Shown: positions 8,499 through 17,705, counted from the stretch's first letter. The stretch: DNA of 64,000 nt from Moheibacter sediminis (GCF_900176425.1 NZ_FWXS01000003.1:186001-250000); one strand, 5' to 3'. The notes: a model not told the origin generated them from the letters alone. Numbers and translations are program-made.

Positions 8499-9395
8499 AT
8501 GTCATTTATGGAAACAAAACTGAAAAATACCTATAAAAGTAAAGTAAAAGAATATTGGATGGGCTCGGATATTTATCTGGCACACATTGACAACAATACG
8601 CCTTTTACAGATACGATTACAAAAGGAATTGATAAAAAATTCATTCAATTTTACTTTTGTACCAAAGGGGGAATGACTTTTAATTTCAACAATGGGAATT
8701 ATAAAATCAATCTCAATGACGGTTTTAGTTTCTTAATTTACAACCCTTCATTGGAATTACCATTGAATTTAAGCATCAATTCAGACTCTAAAGTTACCAT
8801 CGTTTTTGTTTCGGTTGAGAAGCTGCACAATTTGTTTTCGGATAATAATATTCGGGCTGAATTTTTGAATCAAACCAAAACGCAAACTAAATATTACAAT
8901 CAGCAAAATATTTCCACTACCATCCGAATGGTCTTGAACCAAATTGAAAACAATAATCTCAATCCTCATTTTGAAAACCTCTATGTTTTAGGGAAAGTGT
9001 ATGAACTTTTTACATTGCATTTTTCCGAATCAGAAAGCAATCAAAAAGAAAATTGCCCTTTTCTGGATAATGAAAAAGATGCAAAAAAATTGAAAGAAGC
9101 ACGCGAAATTCTTCTTGAAAATTTAAATAATCCTCCGATTTTGAAAGAACTTTCCGAACAATCAGGACTTTCTGAGTACAAACTGAAAGAAGGTTTCAAA
9201 CAAGTTTATGGCAGTACGGTTTACGGTTTTGTGCTGGATAAAAAACTAGAAATGGCGCGTGAAAAATTGGAAACCGGAGATTTACAAGTAAAAGACATTG
9301 CCTATGAAATCGGCTATGAAAATCCTTCCCATTTTATATCAGCTTTCAAGAAGAAATACGGAATTACCCCAAAACAGTTCGCTAAGCAGGCTTAA
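8499..9395 (+). CDS. AraC-family transcriptional regulator
   Basis: Product of 298 residues with no signal peptide. Residues about 195-298 form the double helix-turn-helix of the AraC family: LKELSEQSGLSEYKLKEGFK, then VKDIAYEIGYENPSHFISAF and the end KKKYGITPKQF. The N-terminal 190 residues are a sensing region without a family I can name. It is divergent from hemA across 177 bases holding a Fur-like inverted repeat and a 20-bp-spaced direct repeat, so control of hemACDE or of iron/haem acquisition is a reasonable inference. ATG 8508 is an alternative start. Confidence 0.88.
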   Translation: MSFMETKLKNTYKSKVKEYWMGSDIYLAHIDNNTPFTDTITKGIDKKFIQFYFCTKGGMTFNFNNGNYKINLNDGFSFLIYNPSLELPLNLSINSDSKVTIVFVSVEKLHNLFSDNNIRAEFLNQTKTQTKYYNQQNISTTIRMVLNQIENNNLNPHFENLYVLGKVYELFTLHFSESESNQKENCPFLDNEKDAKKLKEAREILLENLNNPPILKELSEQSGLSEYKLKEGFKQVYGSTVYGFVLDKKLEMAREKLETGDLQVKDIAYEIGYENPSHFISAFKKKYGITPKQFAKQA

Positions 9396-9904
9396 CAGCC
9401 TTCAAAATAATTCAAAGAAATCTTATAAACTTTATCATTTCTCAAGTAGAAATAAAGCACGGTTGCGGCATCATTATCCTGTAATTGAAAAACTCGCTCG
9501 GTAGTAGAATATTTTTCTGTGTTCTCATCCCAACCTTTCCAAACAGAAATTGAATAGTTTTTATATGCTTTCCACAAATCATCTAAACTGCTTCCAATAC
9601 CGATTTTTGAAATGGTTTTGACAGCTGAAGAAACCGTTTCCACTTCATAAAGTGAATAATATGTCATCCCGCTTTCATTTTGATTTTCTATAAAACGAAC
9701 CGAAAATTCCGCTCCTTTATGTGAAATTTTAGTGACATATCCATAATCGTTTTCACCCTTGGTCAATTCTAATGGTTTACCTAATGAAGATTCGACTTCA
9801 GATAATGACATTCCGAGTTTCAAATCATTCATTCGGGTTGTGGAAATTTGCGCACTCAAAGCCAATGAAGCAGCAAATAAAAGTATAGTGAAAGTTTTTT
9901 TCAT
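9392..9904 (-). CDS. Small exported protein with BamE/SmpA-like repeats
   Basis: Product of 170 residues with a clear signal peptide (1-18, ending LALSAQ). LKLGMSLSEVESSLGKPLEL resembles the GMS-x-x-x-V-x-x-x-LG-x-P turn of BamE/SmpA-like domains, and a second weaker copy (IGIGSSLDDLWKAY) follows at about residue 101. No lipobox is visible, so it is probably periplasmic. Function unknown. It converges on the AraC-type gene with a four-base overlap. Confidence 0.65.
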   Translation of the reverse strand: MKKTFTILLFAASLALSAQISTTRMNDLKLGMSLSEVESSLGKPLELTKGENDYGYVTKISHKGAEFSVRFIENQNESGMTYYSLYEVETVSSAVKTISKIGIGSSLDDLWKAYKNYSISVWKGWDENTEKYSTTERVFQLQDNDAATVLYFYLRNDKVYKISLNYFEGC

Positions 9905-9911
9905 AAAAGAA

Positions 9912-10871
9912 TTAATTAGGTTTTATAAAATCGATATTGCGTTTGATTCCTTCAAATTTAGTTCTTTTTACAGGAGACTTTGCAAAAATTTTTCTGAAAA
10001 CATCTTCTGTTATGTCTTCCCATTCTGATTTTGAATAATTTAGTAATTCTTCATTTGGGTTAAATTTTTCTTCGCGATGCGGCAATGAAAACCGATTCCA
10101 AGGGCAAACGTCCTGGCAAACATCACATCCAAAAATCCAATCGCCAAATTTGCCGGACATTTCCGATGGAATTTCTTCCTTCAATTCAATTGTAAAATAA
10201 GAAATGCATTTGCTTCCATCGACAGTTTTGTTCGGTAAAATTGCTTCAGTAGGGCATGAGTCGATGCATTTTGTACAGCTGCCGCAATGATCAGTTTGAA
10301 TGGGAGAATCATATTCCAAATCCAAATCGAGAATCAATTCAGCTAAAAAGAAAAAAGAACCTTTCTGTTTGGAAAGTGTAAGTGAATTTTTTCCGACCCA
10401 GCCAATTCCGGATTTTTTTGCCCAAGCGTGTTCCAAAATAGGTGCGGAATCTACGAAAGCGCGCCCATTGACTTCACCGATTTCTTCTTGTATGAAATTT
10501 AAAAGTTCTTTTAATTTATCTTTTACAACAAAATGATAATCGGTTCCGTAAGCATATTTGGCAATTTTGTAAGAATGATTTTCCTGAATCTTTTCCGGAA
10601 AATAGTTATAAGTAAGAGAGACTACAGATTTTGCACCATCCACCAGCAATCTCGGGTCAAGCCGCATGTCAAAATGATTTTCCATGTAAGACATTTTACC
10701 GTGCATTCCTTTGTGCAGCCAGCTTTCTAGGTGTTTAGCTTCTTCTTCCAGAAATTCAGCTTTGGCTATGCCACAACTTCCGAAACCCAGTTCCAGAGCG
10801 CGTTGTTTTATGAGATTACTTTTTTTTAGTAAGCTGTTAGGATTCGCCGTGTTTCTTGTTAAAAATTCCAC
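9912..10871 (-). CDS. queG: Epoxyqueuosine reductase
   Basis: Reduces epoxyqueuosine to queuosine in tRNA wobble position 34, using cobalamin and two [4Fe-4S] clusters. Both ferredoxin-type cluster motifs are present: [16 protein letters not shown] (about residue 200) and [13 protein letters not shown] (about residue 250). The N-terminal part [20 protein letters not shown] and [20 protein letters not shown] match the family. The 319-residue frame starts at GTG 10871; no in-frame ATG lies nearby, so a GTG or TTG start is needed. Confidence 0.93.
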   Translation of the reverse strand: MEFLTRNTANPNSLLKKSNLIKQRALELGFGSCGIAKAEFLEEEAKHLESWLHKGMHGKMSYMENHFDMRLDPRLLVDGAKSVVSLTYNYFPEKIQENHSYKIAKYAYGTDYHFVVKDKLKELLNFIQEEIGEVNGRAFVDSAPILEHAWAKKSGIGWVGKNSLTLSKQKGSFFFLAELILDLDLEYDSPIQTDHCGSCTKCIDSCPTEAILPNKTVDGSKCISYFTIELKEEIPSEMSGKFGDWIFGCDVCQDVCPWNRFSLPHREEKFNPNEELLNYSKSEWEDITEDVFRKIFAKSPVKRTKFEGIKRNIDFIKPN

Positions 10872-10952
10872 AAATGATTCATAAATAAAATCATTTCAAA
10901 AATAAGCATTAAAATCGGCACGTTATATTAAGGTTAAATTAAAATGATTTAT

Positions 10953-11390
10953 ATGAAAAAATTAATGTTTGTTGTTCCTGTTTTATTGATGGGATTGTTT
11001 TCAATGTCATGTAGCAACGATGACGAAGGTGGAAATAATAACAACGTGGATGTAATTGTGGGCGCATGGAAAATTTCAAGTATTATTGTTGATGATACCG
11101 ACATCTATCCGATTTTAGTGTTTCAGGGAGTTTGTGAAATTGAGACTGTCTCTCATTTCTACAATGACTATTCTGTAGTAAATAAAACTTTCCAGGAAAA
11201 TGCGGAAGGAGATTGCGAAGCCGGCCCTGACGATAATGGAACCTGGTCCAGGGAAGGAAATGTTTATACGATTACTATCAATCAAACGCCAACTTCCGCA
11301 GAATTGAATTTCTCAGATAATAACAATAAGTTCACGACAGAACAACAATTTGAGGGTCAGACTGCGAGGGTTACATTTAGCAGGCAATAA
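10953..11390 (+). CDS. Lipocalin-like lipoprotein
   Basis: Product of 145 residues from ATG 10953; an ATG three codons upstream is the alternative. A lipoprotein signal with lipobox FSMSC is followed by an acidic/Asn-rich tether (SNDDEGGNNNN). The rest begins VGAWKISSI and contains NGTWSREGNVYTITIN, a pattern typical of Bacteroidota lipocalin-like lipoproteins. The ligand is unknown. It is probably anchored in the outer membrane or exported to the surface. It is monocistronic, ending in a hairpin shared with the convergent ABC gene. Confidence 0.72.
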   Translation: MKKLMFVVPVLLMGLFSMSCSNDDEGGNNNNVDVIVGAWKISSIIVDDTDIYPILVFQGVCEIETVSHFYNDYSVVNKTFQENAEGDCEAGPDDNGTWSREGNVYTITINQTPTSAELNFSDNNNKFTTEQQFEGQTARVTFSRQ

Positions 11391-11413
11391 TTATTGTCCA
11401 TAGTTTAAATTTG

Positions 11414-11446
11414 TTCCTGTCATTTCTCATGACAGGAATTTTTTAT
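11414..11446. terminator. Terminator between the lipoprotein and ABC genes
   Basis: Perfect 10-bp stem TTCCTGTCAT / ATGACAGGAA with a T run on the plus strand. The stem could serve both converging genes, but the minus strand lacks a good T run. Confidence 0.75.
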
Positions 11447-13275
11447 TCTACATTCTGAAGTTGAATCAGATTTGCATAATTTCCTTTTTTCTCTAAAAGT
11501 TCATTATGGTTACCCGATTCTATGATTTTTCCATCTTCCAAAACGATAATTCTGTCCGCATTCATAATGGTCGAAAGCCTATGCGCAATGACCAAAGAAG
11601 TCCGGTTTTGCATCATTTTGCTCAATGCATCCTGAACTAATTTTTCCGATTGGGTGTCGAGTGCTGAAGTTGCTTCATCCAAAACCATAATAGGTGGGTT
11701 TTTGTAAACTGCACGCGCAATGCTCAAACGTTGTTTTTGTCCACCGGAGAGTTTTCCACCGCTTTCACCGACGCTTTCATTGTATTGTTCCGGAAGTTTC
11801 AAGATAAATTCTTCTGCATTGGCAATCATCGCTGCATTTTTTACATTTTCCATCGACGGGTTTTCATCACCGAGCGCAATATTATTAAACACAGAATCAT
11901 TGAACAAAATGCTGTCCTGTGTTACCAGTCCAAAAAGTTGTCTGTATTCTTTCAATTTAATGTCGCGGACATTTACGCCATCAATTAAAATTTCGCCTTC
12001 AGAAACATCATAAAATCTCGTAATCAAATTGGCTAAAGTAGATTTTCCGCTTCCGGAATGCCCCACCAGAGCAATAGTTTCTCCTTTTTTAATGGTCAAA
12101 TTGAAATCTTTGATAATCGTTTTTTCTGCATATCCGAAATTTACATTTCTAAATTCAATTTGATTTTTAAATTCCTGAAAATTAATCGAATCAGGTTTGT
12201 CCTGAATTGAAACTTCGGTATCCAACACTTCGAAAATTCTTTGTGCCGAAACTTGTCCTTTCTGTATATCGGAAAGCGAACGGGAAAATCTTTTTATCGG
12301 ATCTAATAAAGTGTAAAAGGTTGCTATATAAAATATGAATTCTGAACCTTTCAGCCCATTTCCTTCTAAACTTAATTTTCCTCCAAAAAATACAATCATC
12401 CCAATGGTAATTGCCCCTAAAAATTCACTTGTGGGCGATGCCAGCGCACGCTTTTTCATTACTTTTTGAAGTAATTTTCGGAAGTAATTGATGGAGTTGT
12501 CAAATCGTTTTTTGATTTGATTTTCAGCATTGAATATTTTAATTATTTTGAGAGAATTCAAAGTTTCATCTACATAAGACATGATATTTCCCAATTCAAT
12601 TTGGGCTTTTCCTGCATCACGCTTTAAACTTTTTCCAATGATCGAAATAATTGTTCCCATAATTGGGAAGACCAATAAAGCAAATAAAGTCAATTGGTAA
12701 CTGATCATAAAAAGTGTAAAAACACAAACGATGATCACAATCGGACTGCGTATAATTTCAACCAAACCATTTAAAATATTCCCTTCGACTTCCCCCACAT
12801 CACTGGAAATGCGAACAAGCATATCGCCTCTTTTCTTTTCGGTAAAATAAGAAACAGGCAGTGTCAAAATCTTATTGTGAATATCAACACGAAAATCCTT
12901 TGAAACACCTGAACGCAAATCAATTAGAAAAAATTCAGACAGATAACTGAAAATATTTCTAAAAAAAAACAGTGTGATAAATCCTATGCAAGAAATAAGC
13001 AAAACCTGTAAAGGACCGCTTTGTATAGCGATTTCGTTCATGTAGTACGCAGAATAATCTGAAGCGAAATCTTTCAAATCCATTAAATCTCCGGAAAAAA
13101 TCGGTTTTGCGATTATATCCTTTTTTTCTTCATCAAATAAAATATTTAAAGTTGGCATCACAAATGCCAATGCCAAAACATTGAAAATTGCATACATGAA
13201 ATTGCATGCAATGGCAATGGCAAAGGAAGAACGATAAGGTTTTGTATATTGAATTGCTCTTTTAAACAAGCTCAT
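11443..13275 (-). CDS. ABC exporter, fused permease and ATPase (MsbA-like)
   Basis: Product of 610 residues: six-helix exporter transmembrane domain (about 1-335) then an ATPase domain with Walker A GHSGSGKSTL (about 402), signature LSGGQKQR (about 512), Walker B IMVLDEATSALD and H-loop IAHRLST. This is the half-transporter architecture of MsbA and multidrug exporters, working as a homodimer in the inner membrane. Lipid A flipping is plausible in a Gram-negative, but substrate cannot be read from sequence. It has its own -7 element and is divergent from purK. Confidence 0.9.
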   Translation of the reverse strand: MSLFKRAIQYTKPYRSSFAIAIACNFMYAIFNVLALAFVMPTLNILFDEEKKDIIAKPIFSGDLMDLKDFASDYSAYYMNEIAIQSGPLQVLLISCIGFITLFFFRNIFSYLSEFFLIDLRSGVSKDFRVDIHNKILTLPVSYFTEKKRGDMLVRISSDVGEVEGNILNGLVEIIRSPIVIIVCVFTLFMISYQLTLFALLVFPIMGTIISIIGKSLKRDAGKAQIELGNIMSYVDETLNSLKIIKIFNAENQIKKRFDNSINYFRKLLQKVMKKRALASPTSEFLGAITIGMIVFFGGKLSLEGNGLKGSEFIFYIATFYTLLDPIKRFSRSLSDIQKGQVSAQRIFEVLDTEVSIQDKPDSINFQEFKNQIEFRNVNFGYAEKTIIKDFNLTIKKGETIALVGHSGSGKSTLANLITRFYDVSEGEILIDGVNVRDIKLKEYRQLFGLVTQDSILFNDSVFNNIALGDENPSMENVKNAAMIANAEEFILKLPEQYNESVGESGGKLSGGQKQRLSIARAVYKNPPIMVLDEATSALDTQSEKLVQDALSKMMQNRTSLVIAHRLSTIMNADRIIVLEDGKIIESGNHNELLEKKGNYANLIQLQNVE

Positions 13276-13293
13276 TAAATCTCAAAATTTAAG

Positions 13294-13301
13294 CAAAGGT
13301 A
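13294..13301 (-). promoter_or_regulatory. -7 element of the ABC exporter gene
   Basis: TACCTTTG on the minus strand; transcript leader would be about 13 bases. Confidence 0.55.
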
Positions 13302-13312
13302 ACAAAACGAAT

Positions 13313-13332
13313 TTCGAAATTCGAATTTCGAA
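13313..13332. promoter_or_regulatory. 20-bp perfect palindrome between ABC exporter and purK
   Basis: TTCGAAATTCGAATTTCGAA reads identically on both strands. It overlaps the expected -33 position of the ABC gene promoter and lies just upstream of the purK promoter, so it could be an operator for either. Confidence 0.4.
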
Positions 13333-13343
13333 GTGCGTAAATC

Positions 13344-13374
13344 TTGAAAGTTTAAACATTAAGAATTAACTTCG
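13344..13374 (+). promoter_or_regulatory. Probable purK promoter
   Basis: TTG at 13344-13346 and TAACTTCG at 13367-13374 (one mismatch to TAnnTTTG), spacing 20. Predicted transcription start falls at or next to the ATG at 13380, implying a leaderless message. Confidence 0.5.
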
Positions 13375-13379
13375 CAAAC

Positions 13380-14507
13380 ATGATTAAGATTGGAATTTTA
13401 GGCGGCGGACAGTTAGGATATATGTTTTTGCAAAATGCGATGCAATATCCGGCAGAAATTCACATTTTAGATCCTTCTGAACATGCACCTTGCGCCAAAC
13501 ATGCGCATCATTTTGTACAGGGAGATTTTGTAGATTATCAAACTGTAATTGATTTTGGTAAAGAACTGGATGCAATCGGAATCGAAATCGAGCATGTCAA
13601 TGTGGAAGCTCTGCGTCATTTGAAATCACTTGGAAAAAGAATTGTTCCGGATCCGGAAGCATTGGCAATCATTCAGGACAAATCTGTTCAGAAGAAATTT
13701 TACATAGACAATGAAATCCCAACAGCACCTTATTTCGAATTGGAAGATTGGAAGGAATTGATTTGTGTCGTAACTGAATTTCCACTTTTTCAGAAAGCAA
13801 ACAAAGGTGGTTATGACGGAAAGGGGGTACAGTTTTTACCATCTAGAAATGAAATCGAAAAAATTCTCAGAGTGCCATCCATTTATGAAACGCCTGCAGA
13901 TTTAGACAAAGAAATTGCAGTGGTAGTCATAGCTGACGGAAAAGGAAATTTTGTAAATTATCCTGTTGTGGAATTGGTTTTCAACCAAGAATACAATTTG
14001 TTGGATTATTTGTTGATGCCATCAAGTTTGGATTTAATTAAAGCAAAAGAAGCAGAAAAAATTGCGCTACAAGTCGTGAAAGCATTGAATTCTCCCGGCG
14101 TTTTTGCTGTAGAAATGTTTTTGAATAAAGATGGTTCGATTTGGGTAAATGAAACAGCGAGTCGTGTTCACAACAGCGGACATTCTACCATAGAGGCTGC
14201 CTATAGTTCGCAATTTGACCAAATGCTGCGGACTTTGATGGATTTACCATTGGGAAGCACCAATTTATTTTCTACTTCGGCGATGGTGAATTTGATCGGA
14301 GCAGAAAATGAATCAGGGAAAGCACAGATTGAAAATTTGGATGAGATTTTAAAGATTCCAGGCGTTTACCTGCATTGGTACGCCAAACAAGAAACACGTC
14401 CCGGTAGAAAAATGGGGCACATCACGTTGATCGGAAATGATTTGGAAGAATTAAAATCAAACATCGAAAAAGTAAATAAAACCGTTCAAGTAACAGCAGA
14501 ACGTTGA
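13380..14507 (+). CDS. purK: 5-(carboxyamino)imidazole ribonucleotide synthase
   Basis: ATP-grasp enzyme that carboxylates aminoimidazole ribonucleotide with bicarbonate and ATP in de novo purine synthesis. The 375 residues open with IGILGGGQLGYMFLQ. The ATP-grasp region has KANKGGYDGKGVQF (about residue 140) and the metal/active-site block FAVEMFL...WVNETASRVHNSGH. It is followed after 17 bases by purE, whose product uses its unstable product N5-CAIR. The mRNA is probably leaderless. Confidence 0.96.
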   Translation: MIKIGILGGGQLGYMFLQNAMQYPAEIHILDPSEHAPCAKHAHHFVQGDFVDYQTVIDFGKELDAIGIEIEHVNVEALRHLKSLGKRIVPDPEALAIIQDKSVQKKFYIDNEIPTAPYFELEDWKELICVVTEFPLFQKANKGGYDGKGVQFLPSRNEIEKILRVPSIYETPADLDKEIAVVVIADGKGNFVNYPVVELVFNQEYNLLDYLLMPSSLDLIKAKEAEKIALQVVKALNSPGVFAVEMFLNKDGSIWVNETASRVHNSGHSTIEAAYSSQFDQMLRTLMDLPLGSTNLFSTSAMVNLIGAENESGKAQIENLDEILKIPGVYLHWYAKQETRPGRKMGHITLIGNDLEELKSNIEKVNKTVQVTAER

Positions 14508-14524
14508 ACTTAAAATAAAATATT

Positions 14525-15025
14525 ATGGTAGGAATCATCATGGGAAGCGACAGCGATTTACCGATTATGAAACAAGCAGGGGAGATTTTAAGCGAGTTAG
14601 GAGTTGAATTTGAATTGACAATCGTGTCTGCCCACCGTACACCGGAACGTATGTTTGATTATGCGAAATCAGCAAAAGAAAGAGGTTTGAAAATAATAAT
14701 AGCAGGAGCGGGTGGCGCAGCGCATTTGCCGGGAATGGTAGCCTCGCTGACTACTTTGCCGGTAATTGGGGTTCCCATTAAATCTTCCAATTCTGTGGAT
14801 GGGTGGGATTCTATTTTGTCAATTTTACAAATGCCCAATGGAATTCCTGTTGCAACTGTAGCTTTGAACGGTGCTAAAAATGCAGGATTGTTGGCTGCAC
14901 GAATGATTGGAAGCTTTGATGAAAAAATTTCTTCGAATTTGACTAAGTATCATATCAAAATGAAAGGAGAGGTAGAAGCTAAAATCCAAAAAGTGAAAGG
15001 AGAATTTAGAAATGAATTTGATTAA
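14525..15025 (+). CDS. purE: N5-carboxyaminoimidazole ribonucleotide mutase
   Basis: Moves the carboxylate of N5-CAIR to C4 to give CAIR, directly after PurK. The 166-residue class I PurE shows [16 protein letters not shown], the SAHRTPERM active-site block (conserved histidine) and [15 protein letters not shown]. Length and gene order are standard. It ends converging on mazG with a 29-base gap and no clear hairpin. Confidence 0.97.
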   Translation: MVGIIMGSDSDLPIMKQAGEILSELGVEFELTIVSAHRTPERMFDYAKSAKERGLKIIIAGAGGAAHLPGMVASLTTLPVIGVPIKSSNSVDGWDSILSILQMPNGIPVATVALNGAKNAGLLAARMIGSFDEKISSNLTKYHIKMKGEVEAKIQKVKGEFRNEFD

Positions 15026-15054
15026 TTCAGAATAAATATTTTTGAATTATAATT

Positions 15055-15822
15055 CTACCTTATCTTTTTTGCTTCTTCCCAAAGTTTATCCTGCTCTGCC
15101 AAAGTCAGCTCAGCAATGTTTTTTCCTTGCGCCTGCGCAAGCATTTCGACTTGTTGGAACCGCAAAATGAACTTTTTGTTCGTCCTTTCCAACGCATCTT
15201 CAGGATTGATTCCCGTGAAACGCGCATAATTGATCAGAGAAAACAACACATCTCCAAACTCCAATTCCCGTTTTTCAACATCGGTTTCAGCTTTGAACTC
15301 CTCGATTTCCTCCACAACTTTCGCCCAGGTATCCTCTGAATTCTCAAATTCAAAACCCACTCCTTTCACTTTGTCTTGGATTCTATGCGCCTTTACCATC
15401 GCGGGCAAAGACTTGGGAACGCCCTCCAGCACAGATTTTTTACCCTCTTTTAGTTTCAGTTTCTCCCAGTTTCTTTTTACCTCTTCCTCATCGGCAACTA
15501 TTACGTCACCGTAAATATGCGGGTGACGGTAAATCAATTTTTCACTGATGCCGTTGAGCACATCAGCCACATCAAAATCATCGGTTTCAGAAGCAATTTT
15601 CGAATAAAAAATCAAATGAAGGAACAAGTCACCCAGTTCCTTCTTGATTTCTTGTTTATCATCTTCCAGAATCGCGTCAGAAAGTTCATACATTTCCTCA
15701 ATCGTCAAGTAACGAAGCGACTCCAGCGTTTGCTTTTTATCCCACGGGCATTTCTCACGCAAGTCATCCATGATGTCGAGCAAACGGTTAAATGCTTTGA
15801 GTTGTTCATCCCGTGAATTCAC
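15055..15822 (-). CDS. mazG: Nucleoside triphosphate pyrophosphohydrolase MazG
   Basis: Hydrolyses NTPs/dNTPs to the monophosphate and pyrophosphate, a house-cleaning role. The 255 residues hold two MazG domains. The first has EEMYELSDAI then KKELGDLFLHLIFYSKIA, the EExxE...ExxD metal-binding pattern; the second has VVEEIEEFKAE then ELEFGDVLFSLINYARF. KCPWDKKQTLESLRYLTIEE at the start is diagnostic. It lies in a minus-strand group with DUF5606, def and ruvX. Confidence 0.93.
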   Translation of the reverse strand: MNSRDEQLKAFNRLLDIMDDLREKCPWDKKQTLESLRYLTIEEMYELSDAILEDDKQEIKKELGDLFLHLIFYSKIASETDDFDVADVLNGISEKLIYRHPHIYGDVIVADEEEVKRNWEKLKLKEGKKSVLEGVPKSLPAMVKAHRIQDKVKGVGFEFENSEDTWAKVVEEIEEFKAETDVEKRELEFGDVLFSLINYARFTGINPEDALERTNKKFILRFQQVEMLAQAQGKNIAELTLAEQDKLWEEAKKIR

Positions 15823-15917
15823 AATATTAAGTTTTGAATTTTAAATGAGTTTAAGAATCATTCAAAATTGACTTCGTCGAATCTTCGATTTCAACATTTA
15901 TAATTTAAAATAATTAC

Positions 15918-16448
15918 TTAGTCTTCTTTCTTCTTCGCAGCCGCTTTCTTAGGAGCTTTCTTTTCAGCCGCTTCTTCTTTATCCGCTTTAGGAGCAGCAG
16001 CCTTTTTAGTTTTCTTTGGTTTTTCTTCAGTTTTAGCTTCAGCAGGTGCTTCCTCAGTTTCTGGAGCTGGCGTTACCAAACCTTTCGCTTGCAAAATGTT
16101 GTACCATTGAAACAATTTTTTCAAATCTGAATCATAAACTCTTGATTCGTCATATTCAGGCAGAACTTCCTCGATGTATTTTCTCAAGTTTGCACCTGAT
16201 TCCTTGTGTGAAATGGCTGTTCCGCCATTTTCTTTATTGAAAATTCTTGTAAAAACTTCTTTTAAAGGAAATTCATCAGAAACACCATAAATCGCAACAT
16301 TCTCCAACAAACTCACGTTGTTGTGTGCAGAAATAGAAGTCTTTTTTCCTTTATCCAAATCCTCTACGATGAAACTTCCTTTAGCCTGAGAAACCAGTTT
16401 AAACAATCCCGGTTTTCCTGAAATTGAAATAATTTTAGTTAAATCCAT
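15918..16448 (-). CDS. DUF5606 protein with Lys/Ala-rich tail
   Basis: Product of 176 residues. Residues 1-135 match what I know as DUF5606: LTKIISISGKPGLFKLVSQA, then YGVSDEFPLKEVFTRIF and a conserved LKKLFQWYNILQAKGL. The last 45 residues are Lys/Ala/Glu repeats (KKTKKAAAPKADKEEAAEKK), a disordered basic tail like those of histone-like proteins and of the topA product in this window. Function unknown. It is 18 bases downstream of def. The tail could bind nucleic acid; this is inference. Confidence 0.8.
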   Translation of the reverse strand: MDLTKIISISGKPGLFKLVSQAKGSFIVEDLDKGKKTSISAHNNVSLLENVAIYGVSDEFPLKEVFTRIFNKENGGTAISHKESGANLRKYIEEVLPEYDESRVYDSDLKKLFQWYNILQAKGLVTPAPETEEAPAEAKTEEKPKKTKKAAAPKADKEEAAEKKAPKKAAAKKKED

Positions 16449-16466
16449 AATCTTTCTTTTCTAAAT

Positions 16467-17039
16467 TTAATTGGGAAACTGCATCTTGTAATCTGCCTTC
16501 ACATTCCCTTTTGAAATATTTTTTAATTTATTTTGAACTAATTTTTTCTTGAATGCGGACAAATAATCCGTAAACAAAATGCCTTCGATATGGTCGTATT
16601 CATGCTGAATAACGCGGGCACGAATATCGGAAATTTCTTCTTTCTGCAAATTCCAATTTTCATCATAGTATTCAATCACGATTGTTTCTGGTCTGGAAAC
16701 GTCTTCGCGAACACCAGGAATGCTCAGACAACCTTCGTTAAACTTCCATTCTTCACCTTTTTTTTCAATAATTTTCGGGTTGATGAATACTTTTTTGAAC
16801 GATTTCAGTTCTTCGCTGATCTCTTCGTAAGCATCATCTTCCGCAAACGGAGTCAAATCAATCACAAACAAACGAATCGCCAAACCGATTTGCGGTGCAG
16901 CCAATCCGACGCCATATGCATCATACATCGTTTCAAACATATTGGCAATCAGCTGACTCAGGTTTTTATAATCCTTGTCAATGTCCGTTGCGGTCTGTCT
17001 TAAAACCGGATCGCCAAATGCACGAATAGGTAAAATCAT
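16467..17039 (-). CDS. def: Peptide deformylase
   Basis: Metalloenzyme removing the formyl group from nascent N-terminal methionine. All three motifs are present in 190 residues: GVGLAAPQIG (about residue 43), EGCLSIPG with the metal-binding cysteine (about 104), and QHEYDHIEG with two metal-binding histidines and the catalytic glutamate (about 145). A -7 element TATCTTTG lies at 17070-17063, giving a leader of about 18 bases. DUF5606 and mazG follow on the same strand. Confidence 0.97.
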   Translation of the reverse strand: MILPIRAFGDPVLRQTATDIDKDYKNLSQLIANMFETMYDAYGVGLAAPQIGLAIRLFVIDLTPFAEDDAYEEISEELKSFKKVFINPKIIEKKGEEWKFNEGCLSIPGVREDVSRPETIVIEYYDENWNLQKEEISDIRARVIQHEYDHIEGILFTDYLSAFKKKLVQNKLKNISKGNVKADYKMQFPN

Positions 17040-17162
17040 TGTTATTTTTTATAAATAGGTTGCAAAGATAAAATTAAGTACAAAGTAAAAAGTAGAAAGT
17101 AAAAAGAATTTAATAAATATATTGTTAATGCGAACTTCGAATTTCGAGGCTCGAATTTAAAA

Positions 17163-17573
17163 TCATCTATTTTCCATGTAAGATTGCAAAATAATTGTTG
17201 CACTCACTTTGTCTATCAGAGATTTATCTTGTCTTGTCTTTTTTTTCGCGCCACTCATAAATATCGCTTGTGAAGCCATTTTGGAAGTAAAAGCTTCGTC
17301 TTGTCTTTTGATGGGTAACTGCGGAAATTTCGCCATCACTCTATGGATGAATTTCTGGATTTCAGTTTCCAATTGCCCGACTTCGCCATGCATCCGCATC
17401 GGCAGACCCACGACCATTTCGCCTACATTGTTTTCAGGAATGTATTTCGTCAGGAACTCTATTAATTTTGAAGTTTCGATAGTGTCGAGCGCAGTAGCGA
17501 TGATTTGCATTTCGTCAGTGACGGCAATTCCCGTGCGTTTCATTCCGAAATCGATAGCGATGATTCTTGGCAT
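17163..17573 (-). CDS. ruvX: Putative pre-16S rRNA nuclease / Holliday-junction resolvase fold (YqgF)
   Basis: Product of 136 residues with an RNase H-like fold. IAIDFGMKRTGIAVTDE starts with the catalytic aspartate; MVVGLPMRMHGE and RQDEAFTSKMA carry the next conserved acidic positions, and DKVSATIILQSYM closes the domain. The family trims the 16S rRNA 5' end in E. coli. The ATG lies immediately after a good promoter, so the message is predicted leaderless. Confidence 0.92.
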   Translation of the reverse strand: MPRIIAIDFGMKRTGIAVTDEMQIIATALDTIETSKLIEFLTKYIPENNVGEMVVGLPMRMHGEVGQLETEIQKFIHRVMAKFPQLPIKRQDEAFTSKMASQAIFMSGAKKKTRQDKSLIDKVSATIILQSYMENR

Positions 17574-17577
17574 GATG

Positions 17578-17608
17578 CAAAGGTAGATTTAATTTGAAAA
17601 TGAACCAA
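17578..17608 (-). promoter_or_regulatory. ruvX promoter, leaderless configuration
   Basis: On the minus strand TTG (17608-17606) and TACCTTTG (17585-17578) are 20 bases apart. Transcription should start at 17571-17573, which is the ATG itself. Confidence 0.6.
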
Positions 17609-17697
17609 TCTTAAGATTTGAAAATGAATTTTATGATTTAATTAAATGAACTTCGCAAAACGCATTTCGCATTTCGCTTTAAAAATGTAGTTTTGTA

Positions 17698-17705
17698 CCA
17701 ACACA
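17698..17705 (+). promoter_or_regulatory. -7 element upstream of dapD
   Basis: TAGTTTTG, giving a leader of about 60 bases before the ATG at 17773. No clear -33 TTG at the right distance. Confidence 0.45.

Noticed and set aside
17075-17105. AAAGTA-like short tandem words between def and ruvX
   Set aside because: Simple A-rich repetition common in AT-rich intergenic DNA; no regular period or structure that I can defend. The same holds for AAAGACA-type words at 26958-26986.
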